Assembly (NCBI GenBank): GCA_003486795.1
Contig: DNFX01000215.1
Coordinates: 1-5,832, forward strand
DNA length: 5,832 nt
Source of the DNA: Actinomycetota bacterium
GTDB taxonomy: Bacteria; Actinomycetota; Humimicrobiia; Humimicrobiales; Humimicrobiaceae
Reading direction: 5' to 3'
Positions 1-5,832 of the stretch are shown here, piece after piece. Numbering within the stretch: the stretch's first letter is position 1; every line of letters begins with the position of its first letter. The translations under genes were made by a program, and so were the position numbers. A model generated the notes under the pieces. It saw only the letters and a program-made list of their open reading frames with translations. It was not told the DNA's origin and made no database searches.

Positions 1-62
1 ATGACAATTGTCCTTGTGGAAGTGGTAAAAAATATAAAAAGTGCTGCGGCGCAAATCTTTAA
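1..62 (+). CDS. secA: SecA preprotein translocase ATPase, C-terminal end only (partial)
   Basis: Only the last 19 complete codons are inside the window (reading from base 3, stop TAA at 60-62). They encode the cysteine-rich SEC-C tail, DNCPCGSGKKYKKCCGANL, with four cysteines in a CxCxSGxxYKxCC arrangement. In SecA this tail binds zinc and contacts SecB and/or the ribosome. SecA is the cytosolic ATPase that drives unfolded preproteins through SecYEG. SEC-C motifs also occur on unrelated proteins, so the identity rests on the motif being terminal plus the directly following prfB, since secA-prfB adjacency is common in Gram-positive bacteria. The ATPase core is outside the window and cannot be assessed. 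The 24-base gap to the prfB start has no visible terminator, so co-transcription is likely. Confidence 0.88.
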   Translation, partial: DNCPCGSGKKYKKCCGANL

Positions 63-73
63 AAAAATTTTCA

Positions 74-79
74 AGAAGG
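74..79 (+). promoter_or_regulatory. Ribosome binding site fixing the true prfB start
   Basis: AGAAGG lies 7 bases upstream of the ATG at 87-89. It supports a short leader frame that begins at 87 and runs into TGA at 174. A second ATG at 91 opens a different frame that stops almost at once. This site shows that prfB translation starts in the leader and not at the internal ATG at 268. Confidence 0.7.
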
Positions 80-86
80 CCGATAA

Positions 87-1209
87 ATGAATGAAATCCA
101 AAATGAAGAAATACAATATAGTGAACTGGTAAAAGAGCTTAAGGACAAGATTGAATACCTGAGAGGTTGTCTTTGAAATAGAAAAAAAGAAAGACAGTCT
201 TGAAAATCTTAATCTTCTGGCTTCAGGAGAGGGTTTCTGGGATGATTATGAAAAAGCCCAAAGCACTATGCAGAAGATAAATAATCTTAAAGATGATATT
301 GAGCTTTATGGCAAAATGTATGAAAAACTCGAGGATGCCAGAACAGCGGCAGATATGCTGGCTATTGAAAATGATTCTGCAATTAAAGATGAGCTTGAGC
401 AGAATATTTCAGAACTCAGGGAGCTTATAAGCATTACAGAAGAAAAAATACTTTTAAGCGGACCTTATGATAATAATCCTGCAATAGTCAATATTCATCC
501 CGGAGCCGGAGGAACAGAATCCCACGACTGGGTGGAAATGCTTCTAAGAATGTACACAAGATGGATAGAAAAAAAGAAATTTAGCTATAAGATAACAGAT
601 TATCTTCCAGGAGACGAAGCAGGTATAAAGAATGTTACCTTTACTGTTTCAGGAAATAATGCTTACGGTCTTTTGAAATCTGAAAAGGGAGTGCACCGGC
701 TTGTGAGGATAAGTCCTTTTGATTCTTCAAAAAGGAGACATACCTCTTTTGCTGCAGTTGATGTAATACCGCTTATTGAAGACAATATAGAGCTTGAAAT
801 AAATAAAGATGATTTGAAAATAGATACATTCCGCTCTACCGGCGCAGGAGGGCAGCATGTGAATGTTACGGATTCAGCAGTCAGGATAACACATATACCT
901 ACAGGTATTATCGTTTCCTGTCAGAATGAAAGATCCCAGCTGATTAATAAAGAAACCGCAATGAAAATATTAAGATCAAAGCTTTATGAAATTGAAATAA
1001 AAAAGAAAATGGATGAGATAGAAGGAATAAGAGGAGAAAAAAAAGATATCGGATGGGGGAGTCAGATTAGAAGCTATGTTCTCCAGCCATATCAGATGAT
1101 AAAAGATCACAGGACTAATACTGAAGTCGGTGATGTCAACTCAGTTCTTGACGGAGACATCGATATATTTATAAAGTCTTATCTTGAAAAAAATATAAAA
1201 CAAAACTAA
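87..1209 (+). CDS. prfB: Peptide chain release factor 2 (RF2), with programmed +1 frameshift
   Basis: RF2 recognises UGA and UAA in the ribosomal A site and triggers hydrolysis of peptidyl-tRNA. The gene is split between two frames. ATG at 87 opens a 29-codon leader ending ...YLRGCL, followed by in-frame TGA at 174-176. Skipping T174 puts the ribosome into the frame that runs from GAA at 175 to TAA at 1207-1209, giving 373 residues against about 365 in E. coli. In this joined numbering the features are: an N-terminal helical domain with the FWDDYEKAQ region typical of RF2; HPGAGGTES at 137-145; the SPF tripeptide at 209-211, which specifies UGA reading; and the catalytic GGQ at 254-256. The residue equivalent to E. 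coli RF2 position 246 is Ser. An ORF call from the internal ATG at 268 would wrongly drop 60 residues. The gene follows secA by 24 bases. Confidence 0.97.
161..176 (+). promoter_or_regulatory. prfB programmed +1 ribosomal frameshift site (autoregulatory)
   Basis: The site reads AGAGGTTGTCTTTGA at 162-176. An internal Shine-Dalgarno-like GAGGT (163-167) sits 3 bases before the slippery CTT (171-173), which is followed by the in-frame TGA (174-176). This matches the E. coli layout AGGGGGTATCTTTGA base for base in spacing. The established mechanism is that scarce RF2 makes the ribosome pause at UGA, and the SD-like pairing promotes slippage of the Leu tRNA from CUU to UUU, so RF2 is made. When RF2 is plentiful the leader terminates. 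The base after the stop is A, giving UGAA, where most known sites have UGAC, so the first shifted-frame residue is Glu instead of the usual Asp. Confidence 0.95.
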
Positions 1210-1221
1210 AACAAAACTAAA
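1201..1221 (+). repeat. Short tandem duplication across the prfB stop codon
   Basis: The unit CAAAACTAAAA (1201-1211) is followed directly by CAAAACTAAA (1212-1221). The first copy encodes the last residues of RF2 (QN) and the TAA stop; the second copy lies just downstream. It looks like a simple slippage duplication in A-rich DNA, with no evident function. Confidence 0.6.
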
Positions 1222-1312
1222 TTTATGGACTATCTAAAGCTGTTATGTTAATATCCTTTTTAGAATTTTTGGACATTTGTTTTTACAGTTTTACCCTGCA
1301 AGGTTTTTAATT
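1210..1312 (+). other. prfB-ftsE intergenic region, possible weak promoter
   Basis: This 103-base AT-rich gap has no ORF of note and no convincing GC-rich hairpin. A weak sigma-70-like pair can be drawn: TGGACT at 1226-1231 and TAATAT at 1249-1254 with a 17-base spacer, each matching consensus at 4 of 6 positions. In DNA this AT-rich such a match is expected by chance, so it is only a candidate for a separate ftsE promoter. The 3' end carries AAGG (1300-1303), a weak ribosome binding site 9 bases from the ftsE ATG. Confidence 0.25.
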
Positions 1313-1999
1313 ATGAATATGATTGAATTTAGAAACGTAAGCAAGATTTATGAAAATGATTCTGTTGCACTGAAAGATATTAACCTTGTAATCAAAAAGG
1401 GAGAATTTGTTTTTATGGTTGGCCCAAGCGGTTCAGGGAAATCCACATTTATAAAATTACTTATAAAGGAAATCTCTTCAACGAGCGGAACCATATTCAT
1501 TGCTGGCAGAAATATCTGTAATCTGAAAAATAACAGAATACCTCAGCTCAGAAGAAATATCGGATGTATTTTTCAGGACTACAAGCTTCTTTCTGACAGA
1601 ACTGTATTTGAGAATATCGCATTCGCACTTGAGGTAATCGGAAAGCCGAATTATATAATCAAAGCCCAGGTTCCGCAGGTATTAAAACTTGTGGGACTGT
1701 ATAACAAGATGGACTCATTTCCGCATCAGCTTTCCGGTGGTGAACAGCAGAGAGTTTGTATTGCAAGAGCATTTGTAAACAGACCGCCGATATTGCTTGC
1801 AGATGAACCTACCGGCAATCTTGATCCTGCCACTTCGGAAGGAATAATGAAATTACTTTCAAGAATTAATCTTATAGGTACGACTGTGGTTATGGCGACA
1901 CATGAAAAATCAATAGTAAATGCAATGAGAAGAAGAGTAGTGGAGCTTGAAGACGGAATAATCATAAGAGATCAGAGAAGAGGGGTGTACGGATCTTGA
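1313..1999 (+). CDS. ftsE: Cell division ATP-binding protein FtsE
   Basis: This is the cytoplasmic ABC-type ATPase that pairs with FtsX. ATP hydrolysis is thought to transmit a conformational signal to peptidoglycan hydrolases outside the membrane, not to move a solute. With the ATG at 1313 the protein has 228 residues, a normal FtsE length. It carries Walker A GPSGSGKST (37-45, Lys43), Q-loop Gln88 in FQDYKLL, ABC signature LSGGEQQR (140-147), Walker B ILLADEP with Asp164 and Glu165, and H-loop His197. The frame is open back to a TTG at 1277, but the 12 extra residues (MFLQFYPARFLI) are not FtsE-like, and the AAGG at 1300-1303 favours 1313; ATG 1319 is a lesser alternative. The C-terminal RDQRRGVYGS resembles actinobacterial FtsE proteins. 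The stop overlaps the ftsX start by 4 bases. Confidence 0.96.
   Translation: MNMIEFRNVSKIYENDSVALKDINLVIKKGEFVFMVGPSGSGKSTFIKLLIKEISSTSGTIFIAGRNICNLKNNRIPQLRRNIGCIFQDYKLLSDRTVFENIAFALEVIGKPNYIIKAQVPQVLKLVGLYNKMDSFPHQLSGGEQQRVCIARAFVNRPPILLADEPTGNLDPATSEGIMKLLSRINLIGTTVVMATHEKSIVNAMRRRVVELEDGIIIRDQRRGVYGS
1980..1985 (+). promoter_or_regulatory. Ribosome binding site for ftsX inside the end of ftsE
   Basis: GAGGGG lies 10 bases upstream of the TTG at 1996-1998. It decides the ftsX start, because the TTG is the only plausible initiator ahead of the conserved N-terminal region and no ATG or GTG is available there. The start shares the bases TTGA with the ftsE stop, a layout typical of translational coupling that gives matched amounts of the two subunits. 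Confidence 0.65.
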
Positions 2000-2913
2000 G
2001 CCTGGTATTTCGACCAAAGCATATTTTCGGAGAAACTTTTTCCAGTCTGAGAAGAAATTTCCTGATGGGATTTACTGCTATTACTACTGTTGCAATAACT
2101 TTATTCATGGTCGGAGTTTTTTCAATAATTGTTTTTGATATTCAGAGTATTTTGAATTCCATTGAAAATCAGGTAGAGATAGCGGTTTATTTAAAAGATA
2201 ATATATCTGATGATTTAAAAGTCTATATAGAAAATGAGATAAAAGGCTGGCCGGAAGTTGAAGAAGTTATTTATATTTCAAAAGATCAGGCACTCGAACG
2301 TTTTAAAGAACAGAATGAAGGAAGCGACATACTTAAAGAAATACAGGGTAATCCTCTGCCTGCATCCTTTGAAATCAGATTAAAAGATCCCCAGAAAATA
2401 GAGCAGGTAGCCTTAAGATTTGTTAACAGAGACGGAGGGAATATCGAAGGTGTAGATGAAGTTATTTATGGAAGAAATTATGTTAAAAAATTATTTTCAA
2501 TAACTGCAGTCACTGGTACAATTGCGCTGCTTATAATAATTATCCTTGTCCTTGCAACAATGGTTCTGATTTTCAATACCATCAGGCTTTCAATATATGC
2601 AAGGAGAAGAGAAATAGAGGTAATGAAACTTGTTGGAGCAACAAACTGGTATGTAAGGGCACCTTTCCTTTTCGAGGGATCTTTTGAAGGCTTTGTCGGT
2701 GGCGGTATAGCAGTTCTTCTTCTGTATTTTCTTAACAGATTTCTTCTGATAAAAGGTGAAACTGCATTAGTTGAAACAATGAGAATTAAAAATCTTGCTC
2801 TATTGGGCTCAAATAATGTAATTTTATTTATATATCTTGCAATTATTGTTATAGGAGTACTAATAGGCCTTCTCAGCAGTGGATTTGCATTGAGAAGATA
2901 TTTGAAGGTATAA
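1996..2913 (+). CDS. ftsX: Cell division membrane protein FtsX
   Basis: This is the integral membrane partner of FtsE. It is 305 residues long, matching Gram-positive FtsX proteins. It has a short cytosolic N-terminus with the SLRRNFLMG element, TM1 at about 23-48, an extracytoplasmic domain at about 49-168 including the conserved NPLPASFEI (119-127), TM2 at about 169-195, TM3 at about 230-252 and TM4 at about 273-298. The cytosolic segment between TM2 and TM3 holds the FtsX-type stretch RRREIEVMKLVGATN (203-217), where the ATPase couples. The C-terminal ALRRYLKV is like actinobacterial homologues. The extracytoplasmic domain is the part that, in other bacteria, binds and activates hydrolases (EnvC, PcsB, RipC or CwlO systems). 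Translation starts at TTG, overlapping ftsE by 4 bases. The next gene, a coiled-coil M23 protein, starts 8 bases after the stop and is the likely client. Confidence 0.95.
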   Translation: MSLVFRPKHIFGETFSSLRRNFLMGFTAITTVAITLFMVGVFSIIVFDIQSILNSIENQVEIAVYLKDNISDDLKVYIENEIKGWPEVEEVIYISKDQALERFKEQNEGSDILKEIQGNPLPASFEIRLKDPQKIEQVALRFVNRDGGNIEGVDEVIYGRNYVKKLFSITAVTGTIALLIIIILVLATMVLIFNTIRLSIYARRREIEVMKLVGATNWYVRAPFLFEGSFEGFVGGGIAVLLLYFLNRFLLIKGETALVETMRIKNLALLGSNNVILFIYLAIIVIGVLIGLLSSGFALRRYLKV

Positions 2914-2921
2914 TAATATTC

Positions 2922-4094
2922 ATGATTATGAAAAAAAGAAGCAATTTAATCGTAGCAATTTCAATTTTTATATGTGTGCTCATTATCTTTACATTAATAC
3001 CTGTTGCACCTTTATCCGGCGGTTCTCTTGAAGATCAGCTTGAACAGATAAAAAAAGAAAAAGAAGAAACAAAAAAGAAAATCGAAGATGCCAAGAAAAA
3101 GGAACAGGAGTACCTCAGCCAGGTTAACAATGTAGAAGATCAGCTGCTGTCAAGTCTTGACCAGCTAAATGACTTAAACACCAGTCTTTCCGATGTAAAA
3201 AGCAATATTGATAAAACCGCAATCGATCTTGCAGTCAAAGAAAATGAACTTCTGGAGATAAATAAGGAACTTGACGCCAAATCTGAAATACTTAATAACA
3301 GAGTTGCTGCCATTTATAAAAACGGGAATACAAATATTCTTGATGTTATTTTTAAAGCTCAGAGCTTTACTGAGCTTTTGTCAAAGCTAAAATTGATGAA
3401 TCTTCTGGCTGACCAGGATGCAGTAATAATCGAAGAAATAAAAGACAAGAAGAATGCGACATTAAGTGTTCAACAAAGTATTATGGAGCTCCAGAAAAAG
3501 CAGAATGAACAAAAATCCAATCTTGAAAAGTTGGTAACCCAGGCTGAGCAGAAAAAAACGGAAATATCCGGCATTCTGGATGAAAAAAAGAATCTTCTCT
3601 CAAGTGCAAAAGCTGATAAGAATGCTCTTATTGCGATGGAAGCACAGCTTACTGCAAAGGAAACAGAAATTCAGAGAGTGCTTGAGTCTTTAAGGTATGG
3701 AAGCGCTCCGAGTGGCAGACTTCAATGGCCGACAGCGGGAAGACTAATCTCAGGGTTTGGCAACAGAAGGCATCCTATTTTCGGAGGCATAAGATTCCAT
3801 TCAGGTGTTGATCTTGCTGCACCAAGCGGAACACCTATAGTTGCTGCTGACGGAGGAGAAGTTCTGCAGGCTTCTTACTCAGGCGGATATGGTTATTCGA
3901 TACTTATATATCACGGTGGCGGTTTTGCAACCTTTTATGCACATATGTCAAGCTTTGCAGTAGGTCAGGGTCAGATGGTAAAGAGGGGACAGGTAATCGG
4001 ATATGTGGGTACCACAGGCTGGACTACAGGACCTCATCTTCATTTTGAAGTAAGAATAAATGGTGTTGCTCAGAATCCCTTAGGTTATCTTTAG
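2922..4094 (+). CDS. Secreted coiled-coil M23 (LytM/EnvC-like) peptidoglycan endopeptidase, probable FtsEX client
   Basis: The predicted product is an extracytoplasmic murein hydrolase of 390 residues. A basic N-terminus (KKR) and a hydrophobic stretch at about 9-30 form a signal peptide or membrane anchor; no clear cleavage site or lipobox is seen. Residues about 35-256 are Lys/Glu/Gln-rich with heptad-like Leu/Ile spacing, a long coiled coil as in EnvC, PcsB and related FtsX-binding proteins. Residues about 268-390 are the M23 domain: zinc ligands His293 and Asp297 (HSGVD) and His374 (HLHFE), plus catalytic His341 (YAHMS) and His372. All five key residues are present, so it is probably catalytic itself, unlike E. 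coli EnvC, which has lost its zinc site and only activates amidases. GAAGG at 2904-2908 supports the ATG at 2922, with a rather long 13-base spacer; ATG 2928 is less likely. It lies 8 bases after ftsX. The FtsEX link is inferred from position and architecture. Confidence 0.9.
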   Translation: MIMKKRSNLIVAISIFICVLIIFTLIPVAPLSGGSLEDQLEQIKKEKEETKKKIEDAKKKEQEYLSQVNNVEDQLLSSLDQLNDLNTSLSDVKSNIDKTAIDLAVKENELLEINKELDAKSEILNNRVAAIYKNGNTNILDVIFKAQSFTELLSKLKLMNLLADQDAVIIEEIKDKKNATLSVQQSIMELQKKQNEQKSNLEKLVTQAEQKKTEISGILDEKKNLLSSAKADKNALIAMEAQLTAKETEIQRVLESLRYGSAPSGRLQWPTAGRLISGFGNRRHPIFGGIRFHSGVDLAAPSGTPIVAADGGEVLQASYSGGYGYSILIYHGGGFATFYAHMSSFAVGQGQMVKRGQVIGYVGTTGWTTGPHLHFEVRINGVAQNPLGYL

Positions 4095-4258
4095 AGAAAA
4101 ATCGACCCATTCTGCCAATTATTTATATTCAATAAACAATCAGAGAAAAGAACTATCTCCCTTTTTATTTATTTAAAAATTAATTCAAGTTTTTTAAAAT
4201 TTAATTTAAGATAAGCGTTAGCATATTACACTATAAAAAAATTCGAAGAAAGTATGGA
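4095..4258 (+). other. AT-rich intergenic region between the M23 and S41 genes, possible internal promoter
   Basis: This gap of 164 bases is about 23% GC by hand count, clearly poorer than the flanking genes. Two weak structures are visible. GAGA/TCTC (4143-4146 and 4156-4159) precedes a T-rich run. A 7-base inverted repeat, AAATTAA at 4177-4183 with TTAATTT at 4201-4207, surrounds a T/A-rich loop. Neither is a strong terminator. TATAAA at 4232-4237 resembles a -10 box, but no good -35 lies at the right distance and transcription from it would start almost on the ribosome binding site. It is the longest non-coding stretch in the window and the likeliest place for a separate promoter for ctp-smpB. 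Confidence 0.4.
4245..4252 (+). promoter_or_regulatory. Ribosome binding site for the S41 protease gene
   Basis: GAAGAAAG ends 6 bases before the ATG at 4259. It supports that start over the ATG at 4254, which is in another frame. Confidence 0.55.
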
Positions 4259-5512
4259 ATGAAAAGATTAAAAGCTTTAAAAATTATATTAGTTGTTATT
4301 CTGGCAATACTTGTTTTCGGTTCCGGATTTTTACTGGGGCTTGATTTTACTTATAAATTCAATATAAGGGTTCCGAAAATAAACGAGCTGCTGCCCAAAA
4401 CAGCTACATCAGATAATATTTCTGATTCCAAGGATGAGCAGGAATCTTCTGAAACAAGTGTCAAATCAATTGAGCAGACAATAGAACTTATTTTGAAGGA
4501 AGCTATTAATCCAAAAACCAAAAACGAACTTATAATTGCTGCAATACAGGGAATATTATTAAAACTTGAGGATAATCATGCCGAATATTTTTCCAAAGAA
4601 CAATATGCAAAAATAATGGAATCATATAAGGGTGTAATGAGCGGAGGTATAGGAATAATAGTAACCCTTAATGATAAAAAACAGGTGGAAGTTGTTAAGG
4701 TGATACCTGACAGCCCTTCCTCTTCACTTGATATCCGGCAGGGTGATCTAATAAAAAAGGTAAATGGTGAAGATGTTGGGGGAATTACACTTGAGGAAGT
4801 AGTTTCAAAGATAACAGGACCAGTAGGGACGGATGTCAGTATTACTTTTTACAGGCCATCAGAGATAAAAAGTTTTGAGCTTACAATAAAAAGAGGAACA
4901 TTTACGGTACCGAATTATGTCTCTGAAATGATTGACGGAAATATTGCCTACATTCAGTACTATGATTTTCAGGAGGGCGGAGCAGAACAGGTAGAAAAAG
5001 AAATAGACAACATGATCAAAAACGGTGCACAGGGAGTTATACTTGATTTAAGAAATAATCTCGGAGGTGTTCTTGATGATGCAGTAAATCTTTGTGATCT
5101 GTTCCTTGAAAAAGATAAGCTAATCGTCAGGGTAATCGGAAGAGTTGACGGGAAAGAGGTAAGCAGGGACTATAATGCTACTGAAGGAAAATATCCTGAT
5201 ATCCCGCTCATAGTCCTTATTAATGAATATTCTGCAAGTGCATCTGAACTAACGGCCGGTGCATTTCAGGATCATAAAAGAGCTGTTCTTGTAGGAGAAA
5301 AAAGTTTCGGCAAAGGGACAGTCCAGACTCTTCATATACTTTCAGATGGTTCCGGAATCAAATTTACTACAGCCAAATACTATCTGCCACTTGGTGAATC
5401 CATTGATGGCACCGGCATTGAACCGGATATAAAAGTATCACTGGATCCTGATTCAAAAACAGATATTCAGAAAGACAAAGCTGTCGAGGAAATGAAAAAG
5501 TTGTTAAAATGA
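4259..5512 (+). CDS. Membrane-anchored S41 C-terminal processing protease (CtpA/CtpB/Prc family) with PDZ domain
   Basis: This is a serine protease that cuts envelope proteins near their C-termini. It has 417 residues, close to B. subtilis CtpB-type proteases. Residues about 8-28 form one N-terminal transmembrane anchor after a basic MKRLKALK, placing the rest outside the membrane. A low-complexity Ser/Glu/Asp linker spans about 48-68. An N-terminal helical region (about 69-120) precedes a PDZ domain at about 122-212 that starts at the GGIGIIV loop (129-135) and should bind substrate C-termini. The catalytic core includes LDLRNNLGG (262-270) and the Ser-Lys-Gln triad Ser327 (in EYSASASE), Lys352 and Gln356 (in FGKGTVQ). 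Their spacing of 25 and 4 residues equals that in CtpB and E. coli Prc. All catalytic residues are intact. The stop overlaps the smpB start by 4 bases. Family is certain; substrate is unknown, and the adjacent M23 hydrolase is only a candidate. Confidence 0.95.
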   Translation: MKRLKALKIILVVILAILVFGSGFLLGLDFTYKFNIRVPKINELLPKTATSDNISDSKDEQESSETSVKSIEQTIELILKEAINPKTKNELIIAAIQGILLKLEDNHAEYFSKEQYAKIMESYKGVMSGGIGIIVTLNDKKQVEVVKVIPDSPSSSLDIRQGDLIKKVNGEDVGGITLEEVVSKITGPVGTDVSITFYRPSEIKSFELTIKRGTFTVPNYVSEMIDGNIAYIQYYDFQEGGAEQVEKEIDNMIKNGAQGVILDLRNNLGGVLDDAVNLCDLFLEKDKLIVRVIGRVDGKEVSRDYNATEGKYPDIPLIVLINEYSASASELTAGAFQDHKRAVLVGEKSFGKGTVQTLHILSDGSGIKFTTAKYYLPLGESIDGTGIEPDIKVSLDPDSKTDIQKDKAVEEMKKLLK

Positions 5513-5832
5513 GCAAAGACAGAAAAGAAGAAAACAAAAAAACAGTTGCCCAGAATAAAAAAGCTTTTCATGATTTTTTTATTATAGAAAAATATGAGGC
5601 AGGAATTATTCTTAAAGGAAATGAAGTAAAATCCCTGAGAGAGCACAAAGTGAATCTTAAGGATAGTTATGCAAGAATAAAAAATGATGAACTGTTTTTA
5701 TATAATATGCATATTTCCCCCTACAGCAAATCAAGAATAGAAGAGACGCAACCCTACAGGACAAGAAAACTGTTAATGCATAAAAATCAGATACGCAAGC
5801 TTTCAGGAAAGCTTAATGATAAAAGCACTACT
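5509..5832 (+). CDS. smpB: SsrA (tmRNA)-binding protein SmpB, N-terminal part (partial)
   Basis: SmpB binds tmRNA and brings it to ribosomes stalled on mRNAs lacking a stop codon, where the nascent chain is tagged for degradation. The window holds 108 codons of a protein usually 150-160 residues long, and the frame is open to the window edge. Recognisable SmpB signatures are [18 protein letters not shown] (16-33), KGNEVKSLR (36-44), a DSYAR element at about 52-56, NMHISPYS (about 67-74) and RTRKLL (84-89). The C-terminal tail that enters the mRNA channel is beyond the window. The ATG at 5509 overlaps the protease stop (ATGA). Upstream there is only a weak A/G-rich stretch (AAAAAG, 5495-5500), so translational coupling is likely. 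The gene was found by translating the frame after the overlap. Confidence 0.95.
   Translation, partial: MSKDRKEENKKTVAQNKKAFHDFFIIEKYEAGIILKGNEVKSLREHKVNLKDSYARIKNDELFLYNMHISPYSKSRIEETQPYRTRKLLMHKNQIRKLSGKLNDKSTT

Noticed and set aside
174..176. Sequencing error or pseudogene at the prfB in-frame TGA
   Set aside because: The SD-like element, CTT slippery codon and TGA match the conserved RF2 frameshift site in order and spacing, so the break is programmed.
268..1209. prfB taken as a 313-residue protein starting at ATG 268
   Set aside because: The RF2-like sequence continues upstream in the same frame to 175 and joins the leader starting at 87 through the frameshift site. No ribosome binding site supports 268.
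1277..1312. N-terminal extension of FtsE from a TTG at 1277
   Set aside because: The 12 extra residues have no counterpart in FtsE proteins, and a better-placed ATG at 1313 gives a normal-length protein with an AAGG 9 bases upstream.
1726..1965. 79-codon open frame on the minus strand inside ftsE
   Set aside because: It lies wholly opposite the FtsE signature and Walker B region. Its translation is low-complexity and hydrophobic with no recognisable domain, so it is a shadow of the coding strand.
4143..4170. Rho-independent terminator after the M23 gene
   Set aside because: The only stem is 4 base pairs (GAGA/TCTC) with a 9-base loop, and the following run is interrupted by A. This is too weak to call a terminator.
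1..5832. A novel defence, mobile or biosynthetic system
   Set aside because: Every ORF of substance belongs to a well-known core family, and there are no direct-repeat arrays, transposase remnants, integration sites or unknown genes.

Overview
This window is a single co-oriented (+ strand) block of conserved housekeeping genes. In order it holds the last codons of secA, prfB (release factor 2, read through a programmed +1 frameshift), ftsE, ftsX, a secreted coiled-coil/M23 peptidoglycan hydrolase, a membrane-anchored S41 C-terminal processing protease with a PDZ domain, and the first two thirds of smpB. I see no mobile element, CRISPR array, tRNA or rRNA, and nothing that looks like an undescribed system.

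Organism: the DNA is AT-rich (coding GC roughly in the mid-30s percent by sampled hand counts). Gene order and protein signatures nevertheless point to Actinobacteriota more than to Bacillota. The order prfB-ftsE-ftsX-...-smpB is the arrangement I recall from Mycobacterium, and in Streptomyces a C-terminal processing protease also lies between ftsX and smpB. FtsE ends in a VVELxxGxxxRDxxRGVYG-type tail and FtsX ends in LRRYLKV, both like actinobacterial homologues. My best inference is a low-GC, deep-branching actinobacterial lineage known mainly from environmental genomes. An unusual Bacillota relative cannot be excluded from this window alone.

Layout: bases 1-62 are the SecA C-terminal zinc-binding tail. 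Bases 87-1209 are prfB, with its in-frame UGA at 174-176. A 103-base gap (1210-1312) leads to ftsE. ftsE and ftsX overlap by 4 bases (TTGA), and the M23 hydrolase gene starts 8 bases after ftsX. A very AT-rich gap of 164 bases (4095-4258, about 23% GC) precedes the S41 protease gene, which overlaps smpB by 4 bases (ATGA). There are probably two tightly coupled sub-units, ftsE-ftsX-M23 and ctp-smpB, within a longer possible read-through transcript from secA.

How the genes work together: FtsE (ATPase) and FtsX (membrane subunit with an extracytoplasmic loop) form the complex that, in other bacteria, gates cell-wall hydrolases during division or elongation. The adjacent M23 protein, with a coiled-coil arm and an intact zinc site, is the obvious candidate client. 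The S41 protease may process or turn over an envelope protein, possibly this hydrolase, but that is inference. prfB and smpB, one for termination and one for ribosome rescue, flank the envelope module. SecA would export the envelope proteins.
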